Notes: generated by a model from the letters alone, not told the origin. A DNA stretch of 64,000 nt from Pseudomonadota bacterium (GCA_029780695.1 JAKOYD010000086.1:1-64000), one strand, 5' to 3'; positions 13,648 through 23,507 are shown, numbered from the stretch's first letter. Made by a program: numbers and translations.

Positions 13648-14355
13648 TCACACTTCCAGCCATTCCTTGCGGGTGGCGGCGTCGGCGCGCAACTGGTCGG
13701 GCGTGCCCTCGAACACGATGCTGCCGTGGCCCATCACCAGGGCGCGGTCGGAAATGCGCATGGCAATGGTCAGTTTCTGCTCGATCAGCAGCACCGAGAT
13801 GCCGCGCTCCTTCAGCTTTTTCAGGTATTCGCCCACCAGTTCGACGATTTTGGGCGCCAGGCCTTCCGTCGGTTCGTCGATGATGATCAGGTCGGGGTCG
13901 CCCATCAGCGTGCGGCACAGCGTCAGCATCTGCTGCTCGCCGCCCGACATGACGCCGGCTTCGGTGTGTTCGCGCTCCTTCAGGCGCGGAAACATGGCGT
14001 ACATGTCGTCGAACGTCCAGCGGCTGCCCCGGCCAGAGCCTTTTTGCCCCAGCAGCAGGTTCTGGTGCACCGTGAGCTTGGGGAAGATGTCACGGCTTTC
14101 GGGCACATAGCCCAGGCCCAGGTGGGCGATTTCGAACGGCTTCTTGCCCAGGATGGGCTGGCCCTTGAAGCGCACGTCGCCGCGCGCATCGACCATGCCC
14201 ATCACAGCCTTGGCGGTGGTGGAGCGGCCTGAGCCGTTGCGCCCCAACAGCGCCACGATTTCGCCTGGCCGCACGTCGAACCGCACGCCGTGCAGCACGT
14301 GGCTCTTGCCGTAGTAGGCGTGCAGGTCGCTGACCTGAAGCGTGGACTCTGCCAT
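13648..14355 (-). CDS. livF: Liv-type ABC transporter ATPase (LivF), Walker A lysine replaced
   Basis: A 235-residue ATPase of normal LivF length. Its start overlaps the livG stop by one base. Walker A reads GRNGSGRST: the invariant lysine is arginine (codon CGC). The signature MSGGEQQML and Walker B LIIIDEPTEGL with its glutamate are intact. As usual in LivF there is no H-loop histidine (LLIEQK). In the LivG-LivF dimer this makes the site formed with the LivG signature look degenerate. It energises uptake of a branched-chain amino acid or another carboxylate through LivHM. The last gene of the transporter operon. Confidence 0.92.
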   Translation of the reverse strand: MAESTLQVSDLHAYYGKSHVLHGVRFDVRPGEIVALLGRNGSGRSTTAKAVMGMVDARGDVRFKGQPILGKKPFEIAHLGLGYVPESRDIFPKLTVHQNLLLGQKGSGRGSRWTFDDMYAMFPRLKEREHTEAGVMSGGEQQMLTLCRTLMGDPDLIIIDEPTEGLAPKIVELVGEYLKKLKERGISVLLIEQKLTIAMRISDRALVMGHGSIVFEGTPDQLRADAATRKEWLEV

Positions 14356-15128
14356 CAGTGCGCCCCCGCCTGTTCTTCGGCCACCACCGAACCCAGGTAT
14401 GCCTCTTGCACGCGCGCATTGGCGCGCACCGCCTCGGGCGTGTCGAAGGCCAGCACCTCGCCGTACACCACGACGGCGATCTTGTCGGCCAGGCCGAAAA
14501 CCACGCCCATGTCGTGCTCCACCGTCAGCAGCGTCTTGCCCACGGTGACTTCCTTGATCAGCTCGATGAAGTGCCGCGTCTCGCTGCGGCTCATGCCCGC
14601 GGTCGGTTCGTCCAGCAGGATCACGCCGGCACCGCCGGCAATGGTGATGCCGATTTCCAGCGCCCGCTGCTCGGCGTAGGTCAGGTTCATGGCCAGGGTG
14701 TCGCGCTTGGCCTGCAGGTGGATCATGCGCATGAGCTGCTCGGCGCGTTCGTTGGCGTCGTGCAGGTCGGCCAGGAACTTGAGGAAGGTGTAGCGGTAGC
14801 CCAGGCTCCACAGCACGCCGCAGCGCAGGTTCTCGAACACGCTCAGCTTGGGGAAGATGTTGGTGATCTGGAAGCTGCGCGACAGGCCGGCGCGGTTGAT
14901 CTCGTACGGCTTCTTGCCGTCGATGCGCTGGCCGTTCAGCAGGATCTCGCCGCTGCTGGGCGCAAAGCGGCCGCTGATCAGGTTGAACAGCGTGGACTTG
15001 CCGGCGCCGTTGGGGCCGATCACGCCCACGCGCTCGCCCGGCTGCACCGTCATGCTGACGCCGCGAATGATCTCGGTCTTGCCGAAGCTTTTGCGCACGT
15101 CGCGCAGTTCAAGGGCGGGCGGGCTCAT
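14355..15128 (-). CDS. livG: Liv-type ABC transporter ATPase (LivG)
   Basis: A 257-residue ATPase. Walker A GPNGAGKST, Walker B VILLDEPTAGM and H-loop LTVEHD are all intact, but the signature is LTYAEQRALEI, with alanine where LivG proteins usually have glycine (SYGEQ/AYGQQ). Start MSPPALEL overlaps the livM stop by 4 nt (ATGA), so translation is probably coupled. It pairs with LivF: the LivG Walker site with the LivF signature gives a canonical ATP site, the reverse pairing a degenerate one. Confidence 0.93.
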   Translation of the reverse strand: MSPPALELRDVRKSFGKTEIIRGVSMTVQPGERVGVIGPNGAGKSTLFNLISGRFAPSSGEILLNGQRIDGKKPYEINRAGLSRSFQITNIFPKLSVFENLRCGVLWSLGYRYTFLKFLADLHDANERAEQLMRMIHLQAKRDTLAMNLTYAEQRALEIGITIAGGAGVILLDEPTAGMSRSETRHFIELIKEVTVGKTLLTVEHDMGVVFGLADKIAVVVYGEVLAFDTPEAVRANARVQEAYLGSVVAEEQAGAH

Positions 15129-16420
15129 CCGTGCATCTCCTGGTGCTTGATGCGGGCTTCGATATCGGCCTGCACGGCGCCCCACTGGCGCGCGAAGCGG
15201 CGGCGCGCCCATTCGAAGGCCGCGCCACCAGCCAGCGCCACCACGGCGGCGGCGGCCCAGTGCATGGGTTGCGACACATCCAGGTTCAGGCCCATGAAGC
15301 GCAGCGCGCCGCTGCCCGCGCCTTCCAGCTGCAGGTGATAGACCATCTCGATCAATGCCGACACCCCCGCCAGCGCCACGATGCCCAGCACCGCCAGCAG
15401 CGCGTAATGCGGCAGCAGCTCCTTCAGGCGCCCGAACTTGGCCACGCGCAGGTTCATCATCAGCAGGCTGGCAATGCCGCCCGGCGCGTACATGACCATG
15501 AACATGAAGATCAGGCCCAGGTACAAGAGCCATGCCTTGGTCAGCTCGGAGAACAGCACGAAGGCCAGCACCATCAGCACGGCGCCGATGATGGGGCCAA
15601 AGAAAAAGGTCGCGCCGCCAAGAAAGGTGAACAGCAGGTAGGCGCCCGAACGCGCGGCGCCCACCACCTCAGCCGTGACGATCTCGAAGTTGAGCGCCGC
15701 CAGGCCGCCCGAGATGCCGGCGAAGAAGCCGGCCACGATGAACGACAGATAGCGCACGCGCTGCGCGTCGTAGCCGACAAATTCAACCCGCTCGGGGTTG
15801 TCGCGCACGGCATTCAGCATGCGCCCGAGCGGCGTTCGCGTGAACGCATACATCGCCGCCACGCAGATGAAGGTGTACACGGCGATCAGGTAATACACCT
15901 GCCGCGGCGGCCCGAAGCTGATGCCCAGGAACGGCTCGCCCACCATGCGGTTGCCCGACACGCCGCCCTCGCCGCCGAAGAATTCGGGAATCATCAGCGA
16001 CATGGCAAACACCAGTTCGCCCACGCCCAGGGTGATCATCGCGAAGGTGGTGCCCGCCTTCTTGGTGGTGACGTAGCCCAGCAGCACGGCAAACAGCAAA
16101 CCGGCCAGGCCGCCGACCAGCGGAATCAGCGACACCGGAATGGGCAGCTTGCCCGCCGACACGGCGTTGAGCGCGTGGATCGCCAGGAACGACCCCAGCC
16201 CCGAATACACCGCGTGGCCGAAACTCAGCATGCCGCCCTGGCCCAGCAGCATGTTGTATGACAGGCAGGCAATGATGGCGATGCCGATCTGCGACAGCAG
16301 CGTGATCGACAGGCTGCTGGACAGCACCAGCGGCGCGATCAGCAGCACCAGCGCAAAGCTGCTCCAGATGACCCAGCGGGCCAAATCCAGCGGACGGTAG
16401 CGATAGACGTTGGCGGCCAT
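15125..16420 (-). CDS. livM: Liv-type ABC transporter permease (LivM)
   Basis: A 431-residue multi-spanning inner-membrane permease beginning MAANVYRYRPLDLARW. The LivM core covers about residues 20-335, with the conserved YNMLLGQGGMLSFGHA segment and the MVMYAPGGIASLL loop. About 95 further residues include another hydrophobic stretch and a basic C-terminus (ARRRFARQWG), longer than a minimal LivM. Starts 2 nt after the livH stop and overlaps livG. Confidence 0.92.
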   Translation of the reverse strand: MAANVYRYRPLDLARWVIWSSFALVLLIAPLVLSSSLSITLLSQIGIAIIACLSYNMLLGQGGMLSFGHAVYSGLGSFLAIHALNAVSAGKLPIPVSLIPLVGGLAGLLFAVLLGYVTTKKAGTTFAMITLGVGELVFAMSLMIPEFFGGEGGVSGNRMVGEPFLGISFGPPRQVYYLIAVYTFICVAAMYAFTRTPLGRMLNAVRDNPERVEFVGYDAQRVRYLSFIVAGFFAGISGGLAALNFEIVTAEVVGAARSGAYLLFTFLGGATFFFGPIIGAVLMVLAFVLFSELTKAWLLYLGLIFMFMVMYAPGGIASLLMMNLRVAKFGRLKELLPHYALLAVLGIVALAGVSALIEMVYHLQLEGAGSGALRFMGLNLDVSQPMHWAAAAVVALAGGAAFEWARRRFARQWGAVQADIEARIKHQEMHG

Positions 16421-16422
16421 GC

Positions 16423-17457
16423 TCAACCCTCCCGCGTGCCCAGCAGGCCCTTGGGCCGGAAAATCAGGATCAGCACCAGCAGCAGATACGGCAGGATCGG
16501 CGCCACCTGCGACACGGTGAGCTTGACCAGCGAATTGGCCTGCGCCGCCGCGCCCAGCTGCACGCCCAGGCTGGCCAGCAGCGAGCCCAGCGAATAGTCC
16601 AGCGCCACGGCGAAGGTCTGCAACACGCCAATCAGCAGCGACGCCACGAAAGCCCCCGCGAGCGAGCCCATGCCACCCACCACCACCACTACGAAGATGA
16701 TCGATCCGACCGTGGCGGCCATGGCCGGCTCGGTGAGAAAGGTGCTGCCGCCGATGACGCCCGCCAGCCCGGCCAGCGCAGAACCGGCGCCAAACACCAG
16801 CATGAACACGCGCGGCACGTTGTGGCCCAGCGCCTCGGCGGTCTCGGGGTGCGTCAGCGCGGCCTGAATCACCAGGCCGATGCGCGTGCGCGTCAGCAGC
16901 AGCCACACCGCCACCAGCATGACCACCGCCACCAGCATCATGAAACCGCGCGTGGCCGGAAACGGCGAGCACACCACGCGCACGGCGGCGTCGGCGGCGT
17001 GGCACAGCTCGGGCGCGGCGCGGCCCCAGACCACGCTCAGGCCTTCGGACGAGTGGTTGATGAGCGTGAACACCGGCCCCTGCAGCATGTCGGGCGGGCG
17101 AAATTCCAGCGCCAGCCGGCCCCAGATGAGCTGAACCACTTCCAGCACCACATAGGACAGGCCGAAGGTGATCAGCAACTCAGGCACGTGACCGAAGCGG
17201 TGCACGCGCCGCAGGCACAGCCGCTCGAACACGGCGCCCAGCGCACCCACCAGCAGCGGCGCCAGCACCAGTGCCGGCCAGAAGCCGGTGAACCGCGAGA
17301 TGGTGTAGCCCAGGTAGGCACCCAGCATGTAGAAGCTGGCGTGCGCGAAGTTCAGCACGCCCATCATGCTGAAAATCAGCGTCAGGCCGGAACTCAGCAT
17401 GAACAGCAACAGGCCGTAGCTCAGCCCGTTGAGCATCGAAATAAGGAAGAATTCCAT
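16423..17457 (-). CDS. livH: Liv-type ABC transporter permease (LivH)
   Basis: A 344-residue permease. The start MEFFLISMLNGLSYG matches the LivH N-terminus; upstream in-frame codons were discarded because they lie in a GC-rich repeat. Seen: FSMMGVLNFAHASFYMLGAY, the LivH signature region, and multiple hydrophobic helices, ending with FRPKGLLGTREG. A loop of about 30 residues around 125-155 (HSSEGLSVVWGRAAPE) faces outside by prediction. It forms the channel with LivM. Confidence 0.92.
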   Translation of the reverse strand: MEFFLISMLNGLSYGLLLFMLSSGLTLIFSMMGVLNFAHASFYMLGAYLGYTISRFTGFWPALVLAPLLVGALGAVFERLCLRRVHRFGHVPELLITFGLSYVVLEVVQLIWGRLALEFRPPDMLQGPVFTLINHSSEGLSVVWGRAAPELCHAADAAVRVVCSPFPATRGFMMLVAVVMLVAVWLLLTRTRIGLVIQAALTHPETAEALGHNVPRVFMLVFGAGSALAGLAGVIGGSTFLTEPAMAATVGSIIFVVVVVGGMGSLAGAFVASLLIGVLQTFAVALDYSLGSLLASLGVQLGAAAQANSLVKLTVSQVAPILPYLLLVLILIFRPKGLLGTREG

Positions 17458-17563
17458 GCGGGAGCTTGTGAATTTGGAACCAGCGCGACCTGATCGTCCG
17501 ATGGCCGCGGAGCAGGCCACGCGGGGCCGCCGCGGAGCGGGCTTGGCCCGGCCGCCGGCGGCG

Positions 17564-17604
17564 TCCCCCCTCAGGGGGGAAGGCGCGTCAGCGCCTCAGG
17601 GGGG
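17564..17604. repeat. twin hairpin repeat between livK and livH
   Basis: A C6/G6 hairpin (17564-17570 with 17574-17580) is followed by a perfect hairpin aggcgc/gcgcct (17581-17596) and another G-run. It lies directly after the livK stop on the minus strand. It could attenuate or stabilise mRNA so that binding protein is made in excess of the permeases, which is common in such operons (inference). Confidence 0.6.
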
Positions 17605-17607
17605 AGC

Positions 17608-18843
17608 TTACTTCGGCCGCTTCATCTGACAAGACGTCGGCGTGCTGGACACGTAGTTGGGATACTCCTTGACCGGCACCAGCGTCATGCCCGTGTTTTC
17701 GGGGCTGTACGGATTCTTGGCGTCGGCTTTTTGCCAGACCGACACATACAGCGGCTGCTGCAACTGGTGGTCGTTCTTGCGCATCTCGATCTCGCCGTTG
17801 TACGAGTTGGCCTTCAGGCCTTCCAGCACGGCGGCCACCTTCACCGGGTCGGTGGACTTGGCCTTGGCCATGGCCTCGCCCAGCAGCTGGTAAATGCGCG
17901 GGATGGAGCCAGTGTAGAAGTCGTCGTTGTACTTGGCCTTGAACTCGTCCATCCACTTCTGCATCTGGCCGCCCATGTTGTAGTGGTTGTAGGCCACCTG
18001 GTAGACGCGGCCTTCGCCGTTCTTGCCCAGGGCAGACGGCGTGCCAGTGACGCCCGTGTAATAGGTAAAGAACTTGCCGTTGTAGCCGCCCTCGTTGGCG
18101 GCCTTGATGAGCAGCGACAGGTCGGACCCCCAGTTGCCGGTGATCACGGTGTCGGCGCCCGACGCCTTGATCTTGGCGATGTAGGGCGCGAAGTCGCGCA
18201 CCTGACCCAGCGGGTGCAGGTCTTCGCCAACGATCTGGATGTCGGGCCGCTTGCGCGCCAGGTTTTCCTTGGCGTACTTGGCCACCTGATGCCCGTGCGA
18301 ATAGTTCTGGTTCATCAGGAACACCTTCTTCACATCGGGCAGATCCTTGATGTAGGTGGTCATGGCTTCCATCTTCATCGACGTGTCGGCGTCGAAGCGG
18401 AAGTGCCAGTAGCTGCACTTGCTGTTCGTCAGGTCGGGGTCGACCGCGGCGTCGTTCAGGTACAGCACTTCCTTGCCGGGGTTGCGCTCGTTGTGCTTGT
18501 TGACGGCGTCGATGATGGCCAGCGCCACCGAAGAGCCGTTGCCCTGGGCGATGTAGCGCACACCCTTGTCGATGGCGGCCTTCAGCGCGTTCAGGCTTTC
18601 GGCGGGGCTGAGCTTGTTGTCGATGGTCTCGAACTCGAACTTGACACCGGCCGGGTTGCCCTTGCCGCTGAATTTTTCGGCAAAGAACTTGTAGCTCTTG
18701 TCCTGGTTGGTGCCCACCGGGCCCATCAGGCCGGTGAGCGGGTCGATGCGCACGATCTTGACCACCTCGCCCTGCTGGGCGCAGGCCGCGCCGGCCGCCG
18801 CCAGCGCCACCGCGAACACCATCGATTTGACACGGTACTTCAT
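17608..18843 (-). CDS. livK: Liv-type periplasmic substrate-binding protein
   Basis: A 411-residue binding protein. MKYRVKSMVFAVALAAAGAA is a Sec signal peptide with likely cleavage after CAQ/AQQ; GGAG sits 8 nt before the start. The mature part begins EVVKIVRIDPLTGLMGPVG, the type-I periplasmic binding fold of the leucine/isoleucine/valine family (PF13458-like). It is the first transporter gene, following the ligase on the same strand after about 200 nt. The ligand may not be an amino acid: the neighbouring acyl-CoA ligase and beta-oxidation genes suggest a carboxylate. Confidence 0.9.
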   Translation of the reverse strand: MKYRVKSMVFAVALAAAGAACAQQGEVVKIVRIDPLTGLMGPVGTNQDKSYKFFAEKFSGKGNPAGVKFEFETIDNKLSPAESLNALKAAIDKGVRYIAQGNGSSVALAIIDAVNKHNERNPGKEVLYLNDAAVDPDLTNSKCSYWHFRFDADTSMKMEAMTTYIKDLPDVKKVFLMNQNYSHGHQVAKYAKENLARKRPDIQIVGEDLHPLGQVRDFAPYIAKIKASGADTVITGNWGSDLSLLIKAANEGGYNGKFFTYYTGVTGTPSALGKNGEGRVYQVAYNHYNMGGQMQKWMDEFKAKYNDDFYTGSIPRIYQLLGEAMAKAKSTDPVKVAAVLEGLKANSYNGEIEMRKNDHQLQQPLYVSVWQKADAKNPYSPENTGMTLVPVKEYPNYVSSTPTSCQMKRPK

Positions 18844-18962
18844 GCTTGTCTCCTGCATATGCGTATTGAGGGATGCGCCGAGGGTATCGCCCCGCCTGGC
18901 ACACGGCATCGGGTTTTGCCCTGAGCCACTGTCGCCTACGTGCCTGTGCGCTGGCACGCGGT

Positions 18963-19022
18963 GGTTGCTACATAAAATCTAGCGCCATAGCCAGAATCAG
19001 CAAGCGCCGACGGCCGATAAGA
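18963..19022 (+). repeat. repeat A copy
   Basis: ttgctacataaaatctagcg and a following agcaagcgccgacggccgat half match the A pattern. It sits in the roughly 200-bp gap between the acyl-CoA ligase and the binding protein. Confidence 0.55.
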
Positions 19023-19043
19023 CTCGGCGCCATCGGCGGCGGC

Positions 19044-20672
19044 TTACGCGCTGGGCAGCCGGTAATCCTTCAGCTGTTCGCGCAGCCGGGCCTTGAGCAT
19101 CTTGCCGGTGGCGCCGATGGGAATCGAGTCGACGAACACCACGTCGTCCGGAATCTGCCACTTGGCCAGCTTGCCCTCGAAGAAGGCCAGCAGCTCGTCG
19201 CGCGTCACTTCGGCGCCGGGCTTCAGCGCCACGGCGACGATGGGCCGCTCGTCCCACTTGGGGTGCGGCATGCCGATGCACGCCGCCATGGCCACCGCCG
19301 GGTGCGCCATGGCGATGTTCTCGACGTCGATGGAGCTGATCCATTCGCCGCCCGACTTGATGACGTCCTTGCTGCGGTCGGTGATCTGCATGAAGCCATC
19401 CGCGTCGATGGTGGCCACGTCGCCGGTGGGGAACCAGCCACCCCGCAACGGGTCACCGCCCTCGCCCTTGAAGTAGCTGCCCAGAATCCACGGGCCCTTG
19501 ACGTACAGATCGCCATAGGTCTTGCCGTCCCAGGGCAATTCCTGCTCGTCGGCGCCGACGATCTTCATGTCGACACCGAAGATGGCGCGGCCTTGCTTGA
19601 GGCGCAGCTTCATCTGATCGGCCTCGGGCAGGTCGCGGTGCTTTTCCTTCAGCGTGCACAGCGTGCCCAGCGGGCTCATCTCGGTCATGCCCCAGGCGTG
19701 CAGCACGTCCACGCCGTACTGGTTGCGGAAGGTGTCGATCATGGCCGGCGGGCAGGCCGAGCCGCCAATCACGGTGCGGTTCAGCGTCGAGAACTTCAGG
19801 TTGTTCTGCGCCATGTGGCCCAGCATCATCTGCCACACCGTGGGCACGCCGGCGGCGAAAGTCACCTTCTCGCCCTCGATCAGTTCGTAGACCGACTTGC
19901 CGTCGAGCGCGCCGCCCGGAAACACCACCTTGCACCCCGTCATGGCCGCCGAATAGGGCAGCCCCCAGGCGTTGACGTGGAACATCGGCACCACCGGCAG
20001 CACCGCGTCGCGCGCCGACAGCGACATCACGTCCGGCAGCGCCGCCGCGTAGGCGTGCAGCACGGTGGAGCGGTGGCTGTACAGCGCCGCCTTCGGGTGG
20101 CCCGTGGTGCCGCTGGTGTAGCACATGCTGGAGGCGGTGTTCTCGTCGAACACCGGCCAGTCGTAGCGGTCGGACTGGCTGCCGATCCACGCCTCGTAGC
20201 TGACCAGATGGGGGATGCCGGTGTCGGCCGGCAGCTTGTCGGCGTCGCACAGGGCAATCCACTGCTTGACGCCCGGGCAATGGGCCTGGATGCCCTTGAC
20301 GATGGGCAGGAAGGTCATGTCGAAGCACAGGATGCGGTCTTCGGCGTGGTTGACGATCCAGGCGATCTGCTCGGGCAGCAGGCGCGGGTTGACGGTGTGC
20401 AGCACGCGGCCCGAGCCACTGACGCCAAAGTACAGCTCCAGGTGGCGGTAGCCGTTCCAGGCCAGCGTGCCGACGCGGTCGCCCGCCGCCAGGCCCGACG
20501 CATCGAGCGCATTGGCCACCTGCATGGCGCGGCGCCGCACATCGGCCCACGTATAGCGGTGGATGTCGCCTTCGACGCGGCGCGACACGATCTGGCCATC
20601 GCCATGGTGGCGCGCGGCGTGTTCGATCAGCGCGGAAATAAGCAGCGGATGGCTCTGCATCAAACCCAGCAT
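19044..20672 (-). CDS. AMP-forming acyl-CoA ligase
   Basis: A 542-residue ANL-superfamily ligase. Start MLGLMQSHPLL was chosen over an upstream alternative because GGAGA lies 7-8 nt before it. Seen: the P-loop MCYTSGTTGHPKAALYSH, VLHAWGMTEMSPLG, PTGDVATIDADGF, and the C-terminal GATGKMLKARL lysine that drives adenylation. It activates a carboxylic acid with ATP and CoA. As the promoter-proximal gene before the Liv transporter and beta-oxidation block it probably acts on the imported substrate. The sequence resembles medium/long-chain fatty acid ligases of the DmdB type; the substrate is unproven. Confidence 0.92.
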   Translation of the reverse strand: MLGLMQSHPLLISALIEHAARHHGDGQIVSRRVEGDIHRYTWADVRRRAMQVANALDASGLAAGDRVGTLAWNGYRHLELYFGVSGSGRVLHTVNPRLLPEQIAWIVNHAEDRILCFDMTFLPIVKGIQAHCPGVKQWIALCDADKLPADTGIPHLVSYEAWIGSQSDRYDWPVFDENTASSMCYTSGTTGHPKAALYSHRSTVLHAYAAALPDVMSLSARDAVLPVVPMFHVNAWGLPYSAAMTGCKVVFPGGALDGKSVYELIEGEKVTFAAGVPTVWQMMLGHMAQNNLKFSTLNRTVIGGSACPPAMIDTFRNQYGVDVLHAWGMTEMSPLGTLCTLKEKHRDLPEADQMKLRLKQGRAIFGVDMKIVGADEQELPWDGKTYGDLYVKGPWILGSYFKGEGGDPLRGGWFPTGDVATIDADGFMQITDRSKDVIKSGGEWISSIDVENIAMAHPAVAMAACIGMPHPKWDERPIVAVALKPGAEVTRDELLAFFEGKLAKWQIPDDVVFVDSIPIGATGKMLKARLREQLKDYRLPSA

Positions 20673-20809
20673 GGTTTCTCCTGTCAAGGCGGGTATTTGT
20701 AAGTTCAATCGAAGCAAATACTAATCCATCGCTGCGCACCGGCGTGCCGCCTTGGCGACCGACCGCGCAGCATCGCCGGCGGTCGCCGGGCGCTTGAAGA
20801 CTATCGTTG

Positions 20810-20869
20810 TGATAGCAATAAATCCTTTGATGAAAAGCGCTGGCGGCCTATTTCATTTGCCGCCAGCGC
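20810..20869. repeat. repeat A copy joined to a 10-bp hairpin
   Basis: gtgatagcaataaatccttt is followed by gcgctggcggcctatttcat. Perfect arms at 20837-20846 and 20860-20869 give a hairpin. It lies between the divergent ligase and selO genes. Confidence 0.7.
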
Positions 20870-20945
20870 GTACGACCCTGCCCTGCCCGTTGCCATCGAC
20901 CCCCCAACCCTGCGCGCGCGCCGCCAAGCGCCGACAATGCCGCCC

Positions 20946-22439
20946 ATGCAGGACAGGCTGACTTCCCCGCCCCCGGCGACCGACCTGGGGCTTGACTGGC
21001 GCCATGGCTTCGAACGCCTGGGCACCGCCTTTCACACGCCGCTGGCGCCCATGCCGCTGCGCGACCCGTACTGGGTGGCGCACAGCGAAGGCATGGCGCG
21101 CGAGTTGGGTCTGGCCAACGAGGGCTGGCGCGCGCAGGACGCGCTGCAAGCCTTTGCCGGCAACCGCGTGCTGGCGGGCAGTCGCCCGCTGGCCAGCGTG
21201 TACAGCGGCCACCAGTTTGGCGTGTGGGCCGGCCAGCTGGGCGACGGGCGCGCCCACCTGCTGGGCGAAGTGCGCACGCCCGCGGGCGACTGGCTGGAGC
21301 TGCAGCTCAAGGGCAGCGGCCTCACGCCCTATTCGCGCATGGGCGACGGGCGCGCCGTGCTGCGCTCGTCGATCCGCGAATTTCTGGCCAGCGAGGCGAT
21401 GCACGCGTTGGGCGTCCCCACCACCCGCGCGCTATGCATCACCGGGTCTGACCAGCCCGTGCGGCGCGAAACGGTCGAAACCGCGGCCGTCGTCACCCGC
21501 GTGGCGCCCAGCTTCATCCGCTTTGGCCATTTCGAGCATTTCAACGCCAACGGACAGGTGGACGAGCTGCGCCGGCTGAGCGATTACGTCATCGACCGCT
21601 TCTACCCCGACTGCCGCGCCGCGTCCAACCCCGTCGCCGCGCTGCTGGCGGCCGTCACCCGGCGCACCGCCGAGCTGATGGCCGACTGGCAGGCCGTGGG
21701 CTTCATGCACGGCGTGATGAACACCGACAACATGAGCATCCTGGGCCTGACCATCGACTATGGCCCGTTTCAGTTCATGGACGGCTTCGACCCCGCGCAC
21801 ATCTGCAACCACTCTGACCACAGCGGTCGCTACGCCTACCACCGCCAGCCGCAGATCGGCTACTGGAACTTGTTTGCGCTGGCCCAGGCGCTGATGCCGC
21901 TGATCGACGACCAGCAGGCGGCGCTGGACGCGCTGGAGCCGTACAAGACGCTGTTCGCCGCCGCGCTGGACCAGCGCATGGCCGCCAAGCTGGGCCTGCC
22001 GCAGGCCAGCGACGCGTCGCGCGCGCTGGTGCGCGAGGTGCTGGAGCTGATGGCGCAGGAGCGCACCGACTGGACCATCTTCTGGCGGCGCCTGTCCCAT
22101 CACGTGGGCGGCGCACCGGCCGACACGGTGCACGAGCTGTTCGTCGACCGCGCGGCCATCGCCCGCTGGTTGCTACAGTATCAGGAGCTAATTGCCCAAT
22201 ATGATCGGGCGCTGGCGGCCGATTTGATGCTCAAGACCAACCCCGCCATCGTGCTGCGCAACCACATGGCCGAGGAAGTCATCGCCCGCGCGAAACTCAA
22301 GGACTTCCAGCCCATCCAAGACCTGCTGGCGCTGCTCGAAACGCCGTTCGACGAGCAGCCCGCACACCCGCGCTGGGCCGACTGGACCGGCTTTCCGCCC
22401 GACTGGGCTTCCCACATCCAGATAAGCTGCTCGTCATGA
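20946..22439 (+). CDS. selO: protein adenylyltransferase SelO
   Basis: A 497-residue pseudokinase-fold enzyme of the SelO/YdiU family, which transfers AMP from ATP to protein hydroxyls and has been linked to redox homeostasis. Seen: [53 protein letters not shown] and DYGPFQFMD, the conserved nucleotide and metal loops. ATG 20946 is preferred over 20937; GACAAT seven bases upstream and no Shine-Dalgarno suggest a leaderless mRNA. Residues about 408-430 ([15 protein letters not shown]) align with an eroded A repeat. It overlaps msrB by 4 nt, fitting a shared redox role. Confidence 0.93.
   Translation: MQDRLTSPPPATDLGLDWRHGFERLGTAFHTPLAPMPLRDPYWVAHSEGMARELGLANEGWRAQDALQAFAGNRVLAGSRPLASVYSGHQFGVWAGQLGDGRAHLLGEVRTPAGDWLELQLKGSGLTPYSRMGDGRAVLRSSIREFLASEAMHALGVPTTRALCITGSDQPVRRETVETAAVVTRVAPSFIRFGHFEHFNANGQVDELRRLSDYVIDRFYPDCRAASNPVAALLAAVTRRTAELMADWQAVGFMHGVMNTDNMSILGLTIDYGPFQFMDGFDPAHICNHSDHSGRYAYHRQPQIGYWNLFALAQALMPLIDDQQAALDALEPYKTLFAAALDQRMAAKLGLPQASDASRALVREVLELMAQERTDWTIFWRRLSHHVGGAPADTVHELFVDRAAIARWLLQYQELIAQYDRALAADLMLKTNPAIVLRNHMAEEVIARAKLKDFQPIQDLLALLETPFDEQPAHPRWADWTGFPPDWASHIQISCSS
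22170..22234 (+). repeat. probable repeat A copy inside selO
   Basis: ttgctacagtatcaggagct is followed by gggcgctggcggccgatttg, matching the 5' and 3' halves of repeat A in the sense orientation. The coding frame stays open. Eroded, and could be coincidence in part. Confidence 0.4.
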
Positions 22440-22843
22440 ACCATCCCGTGCAAAAGACCGACGCCGAATGGCGCGCCCTGCTGGCCGAAAAAGGCGCCGA
22501 AGCGCCCGCCTACCAGGTCACCCGCCACGCCGCCACCGAGCGCCCCTATACCGGCAAGTACGAACAGCACTGGGCCGACGGCAGCTACCACTGCATCTGC
22601 TGCGGCGCCAAGCTGTTCGATTCCGACACCAAATTCGACGCCGGCTGCGGCTGGCCCAGTTTTTCGCTGGCCGTGCCCGGCGCCATTGAGGAGCGGCGCG
22701 ACACCAGCCTGGGCATGGAGCGCGTCGAAACCGTCTGCGCCAAATGCGGCGCCCACCTGGGCCACGTGTTCCCGGACGGGCCGCAGCCCACGGGCCTGCG
22801 CTATTGCATGAATTCGGCGTCGCTGGACTTCCAGAAGCCCTGA
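22436..22843 (+). CDS. msrB: peptide-methionine (R)-S-oxide reductase
   Basis: A 135-residue MsrB. It reduces the R-epimer of methionine sulfoxide in proteins using thioredoxin. Seen: zinc cysteines Cys53/Cys56 and Cys101/Cys104, GCGWPSF, and catalytic Cys124 in [12 protein letters not shown]. Translationally coupled to selO through an ATGA overlap. No signal peptide, so cytoplasmic. Confidence 0.96.
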   Translation: MNHPVQKTDAEWRALLAEKGAEAPAYQVTRHAATERPYTGKYEQHWADGSYHCICCGAKLFDSDTKFDAGCGWPSFSLAVPGAIEERRDTSLGMERVETVCAKCGAHLGHVFPDGPQPTGLRYCMNSASLDFQKP

Positions 22844-22958
22844 GTCGCCCTTCCGCACGCCTTGCATGGCAGCGGCGACAATACCCTTGCGCGTTATACA
22901 TGACACGCTCGGCGGTCGGCCGCCCTGCGCCGCCGCCATCCCGACTTCGTGATTCCCG

Positions 22959-23507
22959 ATGAAACTGCTGCTCGACTTTTTGCCTTTGGTGCTGTTTTTT
23001 GTCGCGTACAAGATGTACGGCATCTACGTGGGCACGGCCGTGCTGATGGCGGCAACGGTGGCGCAGATGGCCATCATCTATGCCATCGACAAGAAGCTGA
23101 CCACCATGCACAAGGCCACGCTGGCCTTGATCCTGATCTTTGGCGGGCTGACGCTGTTTCTGCAGGACGAACGCTTCATCAAATGGAAGCCCACGGTGCT
23201 CTACACCGCCATGGCCGTTGCGCTGGCGGTGGCGCTGTGGGCCTACCGCAAGAACTTCCTCAAGATGATGCTGGGCAGCCAGCTGGCCCTGCCCGACCCG
23301 GTGTGGAACCGGCTGACGCTGGCGTGGGTGCTGTACTGCCTGTTCATGGCCGCCATCAATGGCTACGTGGCGGCGTTTTTCTCGACCGACGCCTGGGCCA
23401 ACTTCAAGCTGTGGGGCTATGTGTTTCCGCTGGCCTTCATCGTGGGCCAGGGCATTTACGTGGCGCGCCATCTCAGCGACGAAGCGCCGGCGGAGAAGAC
23501 CGAATGA
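22959..23507 (+). CDS. yciB: YciB/IspZ septation-related membrane protein
   Basis: A 182-residue inner-membrane protein with five hydrophobic segments. It opens [21 protein letters not shown], a hallmark of the YciB (IspZ, septation protein A) family. YciB acts in cell-envelope synthesis and intracellular septation. Conserved polar patches [12 protein letters not shown] and [13 protein letters not shown] are present. The C-terminal tail is acidic. It overlaps the bolA start by 4 nt. Confidence 0.94.
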   Translation: MKLLLDFLPLVLFFVAYKMYGIYVGTAVLMAATVAQMAIIYAIDKKLTTMHKATLALILIFGGLTLFLQDERFIKWKPTVLYTAMAVALAVALWAYRKNFLKMMLGSQLALPDPVWNRLTLAWVLYCLFMAAINGYVAAFFSTDAWANFKLWGYVFPLAFIVGQGIYVARHLSDEAPAEKTE

